Of a stretch of DNA of 64,000 nucleotides, positions 34,375-42,391 are shown one piece after another; position 1 is the first letter of the stretch; every line of letters begins with the position of its first letter. The stretch spans positions 1-64,000 of the forward strand of contig JBHGBM010000015.1 in NCBI GenBank assembly GCA_041946965.1, read 5' to 3'. The stretch comes from JBHGBM01 sp041946965. GTDB lineage: Bacteria; Acidobacteriota; Terriglobia; Bryobacterales; Bryobacteraceae. The position numbers and the translations under genes were made by a program. Below the pieces are notes generated by a model that worked only from the letters and a program-made list of their open reading frames with translations, ran no database searches and was not told where the DNA came from.

Positions 34375-36489
34375 TCAACTTGAGGCCGGCTCGATATACA
34401 CGATCTCGGCGAAATACTCCGACGGCAGCTCGACGACGATTCCCGAATCCATGATCTCGCGGCCGGTGGCGGTGTAGGAGCGTGGCGCGTCCTGGAACCG
34501 CACCCGGTACACCCCTTCCGCGCGAAGCCCCCGGGGATGCACCGCTGTCTGGGAAGATTCGGTTTCCTGGCGGTACACGAAGATCACGGACCGGTCGGTG
34601 GCCGGGTGGTGGGACTGAATGAAATCGTTGAAGGCGCCGTCAGGCGGCGGAGACAGGTGATACACCTTCCCTTCGCTCACATGGCGGCGGATCGCTTTGT
34701 AAATGGCCAGTTCTTTTTTGGTGAACTCGACCATGAAATCGGGCCACTCCGTAATCTTGCTCATGATGATCAGCGGGCCGCCGAAGAAATGACTGCGCGT
34801 GCGGTAGTTGTCCCACGGGGTGGTTTCCATGTAGCGGTCGGTGTAGCGCGGCGGAAACGGGAAGGTCGCGCCGTAGATCGAGCGCCGGGTTGTGAGAAAG
34901 TCGCTGTTATCGTTCACGATCGAGGTGACGTAGCTCTGAACCATGCGAAACGTCTGCATGTTTCCGCCGTCTTCGCAGTTCTCCCACATCAGCCCCGGCT
35001 CAGCCCGCTGGACAGCCTCGACCACCGCGTTCAACCCCTCGACGGAGTTGGAGTAGTTCGAATCTTCGGCGTGATGCGTGTGGTTGGCGGCGAAGCAGCC
35101 CTTCACCATGTTCTCGCCGTCTTGCAGCAGCCAGTCCACACCGTTCTCGCGAACCACGCGCAGGATCTCCGAGATGACCCATTCCTGAACGGGCCTGTGC
35201 GAGAGACAAAGACCCTGGGCCCCGAAGTAGCCGCGCTGCGCGCTGGGCGCCGGCGTCACTGCCCAGTCCGGATTGCGGCGCAGGATCTGGGAGTCCGCCG
35301 CCGCCTCGGCAAACGGCAGGTGCAACCCGAACTTCATCCCCAGGGAGTGGACGAATTCGGAGAACGGTTTCAGCCCATTGGGGAACTTTTGGGGATCGGG
35401 ATGCCAGTCGCCAGTGACCTTCGCCCAGCCGAAGTCGATAGTGAACAACTCGACTCCGATCGCGGCGGCCCGCCGCGCGGCCTCGCGCAGCATCTCTTCA
35501 TTGATGTCCCACTGGTAGCCCCACGAGTCGAAAGCCACGTACGGGAAACGTTCGGCCTCCGATCCCGGCAGCCTTGCCGCGAGTACGGCATCCACATAAC
35601 GCTGCGTGCGGTAGCCTGCCTCGTCCCAATCGCCGCGGTACAATCCGAGGAACGCGCCCGGCACGGCGAACTCGTCGCTGGGCGCAACGGCGTGATAGAG
35701 ACGCTGCACCTGGCTGTCCGTCCGGAGAACTTCGTATTGTGCGTTCCATTCGGCGTGCGCCCGCGCACGGCCGTCGAACTCCCACCCGAAAATGATGCCG
35801 TGATCTTCATCGTCACGAACAGCTCCCCAGGTAGCGTGATTCCCGTAGGCCCCCGTAAACGCCTCCACCGGCCCTTCGAGCACACTCAAATCCACCTCGT
35901 GCGGTTCGAAGTTGGCGCGGTCGCCGCCCCAGGACCACTGGCCCACGAACAGGCCGCGGAAGCGGCGGCCCTCCCCGCGGAAAGTCCAGGGCAGCATGTC
36001 GGCTTCTGTCACGCGGCTGGTTGCGCCGGCCGTGTTCTTGTAGAAGGTGCGGTACCGGAGGAATGGCTGTCCTGCGTGGACTTCGGCCTCGAAACGGATT
36101 TGCGCGGGCAGGGCGCGCGCGTTCAGCACGATACTCTGCCGGATTCCCTCGCGCTCGATGGGCGTGCTCTCGTGGCCAGCCAACTCGTATTGCGCCGCCA
36201 CGCCCAACGTCACCGCGTTGACCGTCAGCCCAACCGGCGAGCTCGGCTGCGCGTCGGGTGCGGACCAGGTGCGGCCCGAGGCCTTATTGATCAGGGCAAC
36301 ATAGCGGAAACTACCTTCGGGCATCAGCCGAAACGAGGCTTCGATGTGGGCATTGCCCAGAGTCCATGTACTGGTGTGGGCGTCAAAGCGCGAGTAGCAC
36401 ACGTCCGCCGGCAGTGCCGGCATGGCGAATGACAGCAGAATTGCGGCTACGCCGCCGCAATACCGGGGGACTGGTCGCACTGCAAGCAC
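34375..36489 (-). CDS. GH36-like alpha-galactosidase-family glycosidase, secreted
   Basis: A 704-residue clan GH-D glycosidase. A GTG start gives a signal peptide (MLAVRPVPRYCGGVAAILLSFAMPALPA). The N-terminal beta-supersandwich (residues about 30-290) is followed by the catalytic barrel: VELFTIDFGWAKVTGDWHPD, KFPNGLKPFSEFVHSLGMKFGLHLPF, then LLQDGEN with D457 as the probable nucleophile. NCEDGGNM holds D507, a candidate acid/base. A C-terminal beta domain closes it. The classic (K)WDxN and CxxGGxRxD motifs are altered, so the family is assigned on layout and the substrate may not be an alpha-galactoside. It has its own upstream region with 235 bases to the next gene. Confidence 0.82.
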   Translation of the reverse strand: MLAVRPVPRYCGGVAAILLSFAMPALPADVCYSRFDAHTSTWTLGNAHIEASFRLMPEGSFRYVALINKASGRTWSAPDAQPSSPVGLTVNAVTLGVAAQYELAGHESTPIEREGIRQSIVLNARALPAQIRFEAEVHAGQPFLRYRTFYKNTAGATSRVTEADMLPWTFRGEGRRFRGLFVGQWSWGGDRANFEPHEVDLSVLEGPVEAFTGAYGNHATWGAVRDDEDHGIIFGWEFDGRARAHAEWNAQYEVLRTDSQVQRLYHAVAPSDEFAVPGAFLGLYRGDWDEAGYRTQRYVDAVLAARLPGSEAERFPYVAFDSWGYQWDINEEMLREAARRAAAIGVELFTIDFGWAKVTGDWHPDPQKFPNGLKPFSEFVHSLGMKFGLHLPFAEAAADSQILRRNPDWAVTPAPSAQRGYFGAQGLCLSHRPVQEWVISEILRVVRENGVDWLLQDGENMVKGCFAANHTHHAEDSNYSNSVEGLNAVVEAVQRAEPGLMWENCEDGGNMQTFRMVQSYVTSIVNDNSDFLTTRRSIYGATFPFPPRYTDRYMETTPWDNYRTRSHFFGGPLIIMSKITEWPDFMVEFTKKELAIYKAIRRHVSEGKVYHLSPPPDGAFNDFIQSHHPATDRSVIFVYRQETESSQTAVHPRGLRAEGVYRVRFQDAPRSYTATGREIMDSGIVVELPSEYFAEIVYIEPASS

Positions 36490-36724
36490 CTCGTAGCTAA
36501 TTATGATCGTGGTACGGCGCTTTGGACAACTATGTCAAGACGGAAACACATGCCGGAGATGGCAGGCCTTCTTGGCGGCGTGCCGCTCTGCACGGGCGTG
36601 GTTCCAGCGGAGCCGCCCTGTCCGCCGAGCCCCGTCATTCGCACCCGGCGCGGGACGAGGCAGGAACAACGAACGCTTCAACCTGATCCGCGGCCGCTTC
36701 GAGCTGCGGTGACTCCTCGCGCCG
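36490..36724. other. Intergenic region, no gene seen
   Basis: About 235 bases between the GH36-like start and the stop of the DUF4824-like gene. Short plus-strand frames here lack family features and good ribosome sites. An AT-rich patch (AATTATGAT) just upstream of the GH36-like start may carry its promoter. Confidence 0.45.
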
Positions 36725-37255
36725 CTACGGTGCAGCCCGCGCTCCGCAAATCCACGGCTCGTTGCGCGAACCCATGCAAAGCGAGACGGTGAAGCGGTCG
36801 CGGCGGATCACCGGAAGATATTCCGGCGGGACGTACAGCGAGGGGTTCGCCAGCCCGAAAAAGCCGGCCGTGCGGATCACCGCGGGCATGATGAGATGTC
36901 TCGCCGGATCGGCATAGCGGGCGCGCAGTTGGGCGAGTCCGGTTCCGGTGTCCGCAAACACCAGCCGGCTCAGGCCTTCGGGCGCCTCCGGCTGAAGCTC
37001 GAACACGGCGAAGCCGGAACGCGGGAAGTGCCTGGCCGCGCGCGGCCATTCCCGCGGCCGGCTGGGATCGCGCCAGCGCAGCCGCAAGGACACGACCGAG
37101 GTGTCCGGGCCGCGCGGGGGCGGGAAGAACTCTCGATCCGAAAGCTCGAGTTTCGCCGGGGGCACCCCGCGGCGGTTCGCGGCCGCGCGCAGCAGAACCA
37201 CGGCGTCGGCGGCCAGCAGGATGGCCAGCGCCGCTCCCAGAAGCAGGAGTCTCAT
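36725..37255 (-). CDS. DUF4824-like protein, membrane-anchored
   Basis: A 176-residue protein with one N-terminal membrane segment (MRLLLLGAALAILLAADAVVLL) and an extracytoplasmic domain. KLELSDREFFPPP and VVSLRLRWRDPS are typical of the DUF4824 family, and the rest contains VFELQPEAPEG and RLVFADTGTGLAQLRARYAD. No activity is known for the family. Its ATG overlaps the stop of the DUF2157 gene by ATGA, so both are made together. The larger open frame that continues upstream in this phase is a shadow of DUF2157. Confidence 0.75.
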   Translation of the reverse strand: MRLLLLGAALAILLAADAVVLLRAAANRRGVPPAKLELSDREFFPPPRGPDTSVVSLRLRWRDPSRPREWPRAARHFPRSGFAVFELQPEAPEGLSRLVFADTGTGLAQLRARYADPARHLIMPAVIRTAGFFGLANPSLYVPPEYLPVIRRDRFTVSLCMGSRNEPWICGARAAP

Positions 37256-38295
37256 GCCCGCCTCCGCATACGCTGGAAACAATACAGCAGCGCCAGCGAG
37301 ATCGCTCCGATAATCAGGAAGAACAGGTACTTCGGCATCCAGTCCCACCACCACTGGAACAGCCGCGTGTAAAGGTAAACGGCAAAGAACGCCGCGGCCG
37401 TGTTCACGATGGAAGGCGAGCGCGCCAGCACGCCGCGCCAGATGGCCAGGGCGGCCGCGGCCATGCCCGCCAACTGCGCGACGATCTCCACCGTGCGCGG
37501 CTCGAGCGCCAGAAAGCTGGAGCGGCCGTTGAGCGAAAGCACGAACAGCGCCAACAGCACCGCGCACAGGCCCGTGTAGCGGTAGACCCACCGGAACTCT
37601 TCCAGGGTGCGATGCCTGAAGATCGACGGGACCGCGATGCCGAGCCCGCCGGCCGCGATCACCGTTTCCACCCGCGCATCCACGGCCGCCCAGAACAAAC
37701 CGGTCCACGACATCAGGGTCATGGCGATGAAGAACATGCCGCACATGATGCCCGCCGCCAGCAGCAGTTTCAGGCGGTAGGCATAGGCCAGCGCCAGCCC
37801 GAACGCGGCCCACACCAGAAACGCGTTCGGCGAGGGCGTCATGTTGAACATGCCGCCAAGAGCATTCAGGTTGAACACCGCCGCCGCGAAGGCGATGATG
37901 CCGAGCAGCGCCGTGTAGTAGTATGTGCGCTCGCGGCGCGAAGCGAACTCCATGGCGGCCACCGCGGCCGCCGGCGTGAGGACCAGAACGGCGATTTGCG
38001 CGGGCAGCGGCAGGCGGTCCCAGATGCGGTAGAAAAACAGCACCACCGCCGCGCACAGCGCCAGCCCCGCAATCGTGGAGGCGATACGCATGCCCCACGA
38101 AATGCGTTTGGCCGCGTCGGTGACATCCACGTCGTAGCGCTCGGCCAGGCCCCCGAGCAACGATTCCAGGTGCGCGTCGAGGCGGCCGCGCTGCTCCGCG
38201 GTCAATTCCAGGGCGCCCTCGCCCTCCAGTTCCCGAAGCTCTTCGCGAAAGGCGCGGATGCGGTCCGCCCTCCGCTGCGCATCGCTCTTGTTCAC
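37252..38295 (-). CDS. DUF2157-domain polytopic membrane protein
   Basis: A 347-residue inner-membrane protein. The N-terminal cytoplasmic part is charged and helical (RRADRIRAFREELRELEGEG, about 8-30), followed by about nine hydrophobic segments (LALCAAVVLFFYRIW, IAVLVLTPAAAVAAM and others). This layout fits DUF2157. Function unknown. The start is a GTG whose GTGA overlaps the stop of the AhpD-like selenoprotein gene, and its own stop overlaps the DUF4824-like start. The three genes form one translationally coupled unit, which suggests the redox enzyme and these membrane proteins serve one process. Confidence 0.82.
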   Translation of the reverse strand: MNKSDAQRRADRIRAFREELRELEGEGALELTAEQRGRLDAHLESLLGGLAERYDVDVTDAAKRISWGMRIASTIAGLALCAAVVLFFYRIWDRLPLPAQIAVLVLTPAAAVAAMEFASRRERTYYYTALLGIIAFAAAVFNLNALGGMFNMTPSPNAFLVWAAFGLALAYAYRLKLLLAAGIMCGMFFIAMTLMSWTGLFWAAVDARVETVIAAGGLGIAVPSIFRHRTLEEFRWVYRYTGLCAVLLALFVLSLNGRSSFLALEPRTVEIVAQLAGMAAAALAIWRGVLARSPSIVNTAAAFFAVYLYTRLFQWWWDWMPKYLFFLIIGAISLALLYCFQRMRRRA

Positions 38296-38834
38296 TTCGC
38301 ATCCGGCAGCGGCGTCGTGGGTATCCGCAGGGTGTCCACGAACCGCGTGAAGAACTCGAACGCCGCGGCGGCGGCCACTAGCTCGATAATCTGGCGGTCG
38401 TTAAAGTGCCGCTTCAGCGCGGAGTAAAACTCGTCGTCCACCAGCTCGGCCGAAACGTGCAGCCGGCCGGCGCACCGCAGGCCCATCTTCTCGCCCTCCG
38501 AAAAAGGACCGTTTTCGAAATCCGCCAGCGCCGCCGCCTGTTCCTCCGTCGCCCCCCTCTGCTTTGCCAAAGCAGTGTGCGCGGACCTTCAATAATCGCA
38601 GTTCTGCAAGATGGCGATGCGCGCCGCCAGCAGTTCCTTGTACCAGGCGGGCAAGTTGCCCTCGCCCAGCAGCGGCTTGAGAAAACCGGCGATGCCCACC
38701 GCCAGCTCGGGCACGTGCGCCACGGTCTTGAACATGTAGGGCACCACGCCCCGCTGTTCCATCAGGGCGTCGTAAATGGCGGCGACATCGGGGTGGACCT
38801 CGCCGCGCTCGAGCATCGGAATGCGTTCCGCCAT
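38292..38834 (-). CDS. AhpD/carboxymuconolactone-decarboxylase-like selenoprotein (CxxU), UGA-encoded Sec at codon 82
   Basis: A 180-residue protein if the in-frame TGA at 38591-38589 is read as selenocysteine. Upstream of it the frame encodes MAERIPMLERGEVHPDVAAI to KELLAARIAILQNCDY; downstream it continues RSAHTALAKQRGATEEQ to PTTPLPDAK without any frame change. The TGA falls precisely on the second Cys of the family motif E...CxxCxxxH, giving C79-D-Y-U82-R-S-A-H86. AhpD-like proteins are peroxidase or reductase-type redox enzymes, and Sec-containing homologues are known in bacteria. A SECIS-like hairpin lies at 38559-38575. The ATG at 38834 is chosen; the TTG at 38852 is less likely. GTGA coupling to DUF2157 follows. 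An ordinary annotation would split this into two fragments of 81 and about 92 residues. Confidence 0.87.
38559..38575 (-). promoter_or_regulatory. Candidate bacterial SECIS element
   Basis: On the minus strand CTGCTTT (38575-38569), loop GGC, AAAGCAG (38565-38559) makes a perfect seven-base stem. Exactly 20 bases separate the TGA from the loop, inside the usual 16-37 base spacing, and the loop starts with G as bacterial SECIS elements require. A lower stem TCCG (38585-38582) with CGGA (38548-38545) is possible. It would bind SelB and direct Sec insertion at codon 82. Confidence 0.78.
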
Positions 38835-38884
38835 GGCCGGAGTATGGCACAAATGCGCGCCGCGCGCACTGCTACGCTGGGCTG

Positions 38885-39898
38885 ATGGAGAAACGGACGC
38901 TCGTGCTGGTCAACGGCTTCCTCGGCGCGGGCAAGACCACGCTGCTGATCGCCGCGGCGAACCTGCTCCACGCCCGGGGCAGGCGCGCCGCCCTGATCAC
39001 CAACGACCAGGGCGAGGAGCTCGTGGATACGCGAATGGCGCGCGCCGCCGGCGTCCCTGCCGCGGAGGTCGGCGGAGGCTGCTTCTGCTGCCGTTTCTCC
39101 GATTTTCTGCGCTCGATGGCCGCGCTCGAGGAGCACCATCCCGAAGTGATCTTCGCGGAGCCTGTGGGAAGTTGCACGGATCTTGCCGGCACCCTGATCG
39201 AAGCGCTCCGCGGCCGGTTTGCCCTGGCGCCCCTGACCGTGCTGGTGGACCCGGCCCGCGCGCGCGAATTGCTCGCCCCGGACGCCGACCCCGACATGGC
39301 GTGGCTGTTCCGGCAGCAGCTTGCCGAAGCCGATATCGCCTGCTTCACCCGCGCGGACCTCCACGCGGACTTCCCGCAACTGCCCGGCTCGGCGCCGCGG
39401 AGGCTCAGCGCTGTCACCGGCGAAGGCGTCGCGGAATGGCTCGAGGAAACGCTCGCCGGCGAACGCACAGCGGGCGCCCATCCGCTCGACATCGACTACA
39501 CGCGCTACGCCCAGGCCGAAGCCGCCCTCGGCTGGCTGAACTGGCGCGTGGACCTGCGGCTGGCGCGCGCGCTCACCCCTGCGGCGGTGGTTGGCTTGCT
39601 GCTCGAAGCCTTCGGAGGCGGCCTCCCCATCGCGCACCTCAAGGTGTTCAACGCCGCCTCGGGCGGATACGTGAAAGCGAGCGTCTGCCGCGCCGGGGAG
39701 GAACCGCTGGTGGACGGCCGCCTGGATCTGCCTCCGGTGCGGCGCCACGAGCTGGTGATCAACCTGCGGGCGCGCGCCGCGCCGGAGGAGTTGGAGGCCG
39801 CGGCCGCGCGCGCGGTGCGCGCGCTGGGAGGCCGCGCGGCGTTTCTCCGCCGCGAGTCCTTCCGTCCCGCGGCGCCCCGCAAGCTGCTGCTATCCTAA
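38885..39898 (+). CDS. CobW/COG0523-family GTPase (putative metal chaperone)
   Basis: A 337-residue G3E P-loop GTPase. The Walker A is GFLGAGKTT (residues 11-19); the CxCC metal-binding motif is GGGCFCC (C66, C68, C69), which separates this group from plain GTPases. EPVGSCTDLAG and the CFTRADL near NKxD position follow. The C-terminal domain contains VFNAASGGYVKASV. Family members deliver Zn, Co or Fe to client proteins. It diverges from the selenoprotein with 50 bases between starts, so they share a control region. The gene ends six bases before cytidylate kinase. The metal and client are unknown. Confidence 0.86.
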   Translation: MEKRTLVLVNGFLGAGKTTLLIAAANLLHARGRRAALITNDQGEELVDTRMARAAGVPAAEVGGGCFCCRFSDFLRSMAALEEHHPEVIFAEPVGSCTDLAGTLIEALRGRFALAPLTVLVDPARARELLAPDADPDMAWLFRQQLAEADIACFTRADLHADFPQLPGSAPRRLSAVTGEGVAEWLEETLAGERTAGAHPLDIDYTRYAQAEAALGWLNWRVDLRLARALTPAAVVGLLLEAFGGGLPIAHLKVFNAASGGYVKASVCRAGEEPLVDGRLDLPPVRRHELVINLRARAAPEELEAAAARAVRALGGRAAFLRRESFRPAAPRKLLLS

Positions 39899-39903
39899 CT
39901 GTA

Positions 39904-40596
39904 ATGGGCGAGGATCGCCGGGTTGTAATCGCTATCGACGGCCCCGCCGGCGCTGGGAAGAGCACGATTGCGCGCCGTCTGGCGGTGCGGCTGGGCTACA
40001 CCTACGTCGACACCGGCGCCATGTACCGCGCCGTCGCCCTCTGGGCCCTGCGGCGCAATATGGACCCCTCCGATGCGCTGCGCATGGAACCGCTGGCGCG
40101 CGCCGCGGAGATTGCGCTGGCGGCGCCCGGCCGCGTGTGGCTCAACGGCGAGGAAGTCACGGATGCCATCCGCACCCACGAAGTTTCGCAGGCCGCGTCC
40201 GTCATCGCCGCCATCTCCGGGGTGCGCCGCGCGCTGGTGGAAAAGCAGCGCGATCTGGCCGCGCGCAACAGCGTGGTGATGGAAGGCCGCGACATCGGCA
40301 CGGTGGTCTTCCCCGGCGCGGAGATCAAGATCTTCCTCGACGCCGGGCCCCATGAGCGCGTGCGGCGGCGCGTCGCGGAATCGGAGCAGAAGGGCGAAAC
40401 GGTCAGCGCGGCGGCCGTTGCCGAGCAGATGCGCGAGCGCGACCGGCGCGATAGCACGCGCGCCGACGCGCCGCTCACGCAGGCGCCCGACGCCGTCTAC
40501 GTGGACAGCACGGGCCTCTCCATCGACGAAGTGGAGGAATGCATTCTGCGCATTGTGCGGGCGAGGATTTCCAACGGAAAGGAAGCCGGTTCTTGA
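39904..40596 (+). CDS. cmk: Cytidylate kinase
   Basis: A 230-residue enzyme that phosphorylates CMP and dCMP with ATP. P-loop GPAGAGKST is at residues 13-21, and the family landmarks YVDTGAMYRAVAL, VSQAASVIA, VMEGRDIGTVVFPGAEIKIFLDA and QMRERDRRDSTR are in order. The upstream frame is open through the CobW gene, but the family starts at this ATG. Its stop overlaps the TTG start of aspartate kinase by four bases. Confidence 0.94.
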   Translation: MGEDRRVVIAIDGPAGAGKSTIARRLAVRLGYTYVDTGAMYRAVALWALRRNMDPSDALRMEPLARAAEIALAAPGRVWLNGEEVTDAIRTHEVSQAASVIAAISGVRRALVEKQRDLAARNSVVMEGRDIGTVVFPGAEIKIFLDAGPHERVRRRVAESEQKGETVSAAAVAEQMRERDRRDSTRADAPLTQAPDAVYVDSTGLSIDEVEECILRIVRARISNGKEAGS

Positions 40597-42020
40597 AACA
40601 TCTCCTGGTAATGAAATTCGGCGGCACGAGCGTAGGCTCGGCCGAGCGCATGCGGGTGGCGGCGGGCCTCTCCGCCGCCGAGCGCGCCCGGCGTCCGGTT
40701 GTGATCGTGGTTTCGGCCATGGCCAAAATCACCGACCTGCTGCTGGAGACCATGCGCAAGGCCGAAGCCGGCGACGCCGCCGGCGTGGAGGCGGGGGTGC
40801 GCAGGCTGCGGCAGAGGCACGAGGATACCTGCCGCGAGCTGCTGCCGCCCGACCGCCAGGACGCGGTGCTGGCGGGCATCGAGGCGCTCACCGGCGAGTT
40901 CGACCGCATCGCCGGCGCCATGCTCATGCTCAACCACCGGCCGCCGCGCTCGGCCGACGAGGCCGTGGCCATCGGAGAGCGCCTCTCGGCGCTGCTGATT
41001 TCCGAATACCTCACCGCCGAAGGCACTCCCGCGGCGGCGGTGAACGCGGCGGACATCGTGGTGACCGACGCGGTCTTCGGAAACGCCTCGCCGCTCATGG
41101 AGCCCACCCGCGAAAAGGCGCGCGCACGGTTGCTGCCGCTGATCGAAGCGGGCGTTCTGCCGGTCGTCACCGGCTTCAACGGCGCCACCGCGGACGGACG
41201 GCCGACCACCTTGGGCCGCGGCGGCTCGGATTTCTCGGCCTCCATTCTTTCCGCCGCCCTCGACGCCTCCGAGCTGTGGATCTGGACGGACGTGGACGGC
41301 ATCATGAGCGCCGATCCGCGGCTGGTGCCCAACGCCGCCGTGCTCGAGGAGGTCACGTACGCCGAGGCCGCGGAGCTGGCCTACAACGGAGCCAAAGTTC
41401 TGCACCCGCGCACGCTGGCGCCGCTGGCCGACAGGCAGATTCCGGTGTGGAGCAAGAACAGTTTCGCACCGGAGAAGGCCGGGACGAAGATCGTGCCCGC
41501 GCTGGCCGGTCCGGGCGGCGCGCGCGCGGTAACATCCTCGGCGAAAGTCGCGCTGATCTCGCTCGAACCCGCCAGCGCGGAGATGAACGGCGCCCTGATC
41601 ATGGCGCGCGTGCTCGAGGCGCTCGCGCAAACCAACGTGGAGGTGCTGGCGCTCTCCAGTTCCAGCTACCGGCAGAGCTTTTCGCTGCTGGTGCGGCAGG
41701 AGGAGATGGAAACGGCCGCCGGCGCTATCGAATCGGCCCTGGCGCTGGAACTCGCGCACGGCTACGTGAAACCCGTGCAGGTGGATGAAGAGGTCGGACT
41801 GCTGGCCGTGGTCGGCGAAGGCATGCAGGGCAAGTTCGGCGTGGCCGGGCGCATCTTCACCGCCATCTCGCGGGAGCGCGTGAACATCATCGCCATCGCT
41901 CAGGGTTCGAGCGAGCTGACCATCGCCATCGTGGTGCGCCGTGAAGGGCTGGAGAAAGCCGTGCGCGCCGTGCACGCCGAGTGCGGCATGGGCGCCGGCG
42001 GCGCGGCTGCGGGAGTCTAA
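40593..42020 (+). CDS. lysC: Aspartate kinase, monofunctional with two ACT domains
   Basis: A 475-residue aspartokinase that opens lysine, threonine and methionine synthesis. The N-terminal motif is VMKFGGTSVGSAERM (K8 onward); VVTGFNGATADGRPTTLGRGGSDFSASI is the substrate- and ATP-site loop, and WTDVDGIMSADPRLV follows. The C-terminal part has two ACT domains (ALIMARVLEALAQTNVEVLALS and KFGVAGRIFTAISRERVNIIAIAQG) for feedback control. The TTG at 40593, with AAGGA about nine bases before it, is the best start because it places KFGGTS at the usual position; it overlaps the cmk stop by TTGA. No homoserine dehydrogenase domain is fused. Confidence 0.92.
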   Translation: MKHLLVMKFGGTSVGSAERMRVAAGLSAAERARRPVVIVVSAMAKITDLLLETMRKAEAGDAAGVEAGVRRLRQRHEDTCRELLPPDRQDAVLAGIEALTGEFDRIAGAMLMLNHRPPRSADEAVAIGERLSALLISEYLTAEGTPAAAVNAADIVVTDAVFGNASPLMEPTREKARARLLPLIEAGVLPVVTGFNGATADGRPTTLGRGGSDFSASILSAALDASELWIWTDVDGIMSADPRLVPNAAVLEEVTYAEAAELAYNGAKVLHPRTLAPLADRQIPVWSKNSFAPEKAGTKIVPALAGPGGARAVTSSAKVALISLEPASAEMNGALIMARVLEALAQTNVEVLALSSSSYRQSFSLLVRQEEMETAAGAIESALALELAHGYVKPVQVDEEVGLLAVVGEGMQGKFGVAGRIFTAISRERVNIIAIAQGSSELTIAIVVRREGLEKAVRAVHAECGMGAGGAAAGV

Positions 42021-42391
42021 CGCCGCCGGCGCTCGGCAGCGCGCACCCGCCGCTCGTCCATCCCGAAATAGTGCGCCACTTCGTGCCACACGGTAGCGGC
42101 CACCAGTTTTTCCAGGTGCGCGCGATTGCGGGCCAGCCGCTCGTGCGGCCCCTGGAAAATGAAGATCCGGTCCGGCAGGGCGAAGCTGTCGAACACGCTG
42201 CGCGCGGTGAGCGGCCGTCCCTGGTAGAGCCCCAGCAGCGTGCCTCCCGGCTGGACCTTGCCCGCGGCGAGCTGCGCGGCGCTGGGCTCCGGCTCCACTA
42301 CCAGCGCCACGTTCTTCAGGCGGCGCCGGAAGCGCGGGGGAATCGCCCGCCAGGCCCGCTCCACCAGGGCATCGAATTCCTGGGGGCTCAT
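42017..42391 (-). CDS. Small zinicin-like metallopeptidase family protein
   Basis: A 124-residue protein starting MSPQEFDALVERAWRAIPPRF. The zinc-peptidase motif HEVAHYFGMDE (HExxH with downstream Asp/Glu) lies near residue 105, as in the small metallopeptidase family formerly DUF1025. LVVEPEPSAAQL and GLYQGRPLTARSVFDSFALPDRIFIFQGP are typical of the family. The ATG at 42391 overlaps the SDR stop (ATGA). The last few residues after the motif are Arg-rich. It converges with aspartate kinase, overlapping its stop by four bases. Confidence 0.86.
   Translation of the reverse strand: MSPQEFDALVERAWRAIPPRFRRRLKNVALVVEPEPSAAQLAAGKVQPGGTLLGLYQGRPLTARSVFDSFALPDRIFIFQGPHERLARNRAHLEKLVAATVWHEVAHYFGMDERRVRAAERRRR

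Noticed and set aside
34537..36432. Plus-strand open frame of about 631 codons
   Set aside because: Antisense to the GH36-like gene; no recognisable family.
36503..36792. Short plus-strand frames between the GH36-like and DUF4824-like genes
   Set aside because: No ribosome site, Arg/Pro-rich content typical of random high-GC frames.
38589..38591. Reading the TGA as a simple nonsense mutation (pseudogene) or sequencing error
   Set aside because: The codon sits exactly on a redox-active Cys, no other frame damage is present, and a SECIS-like hairpin follows at the right distance.
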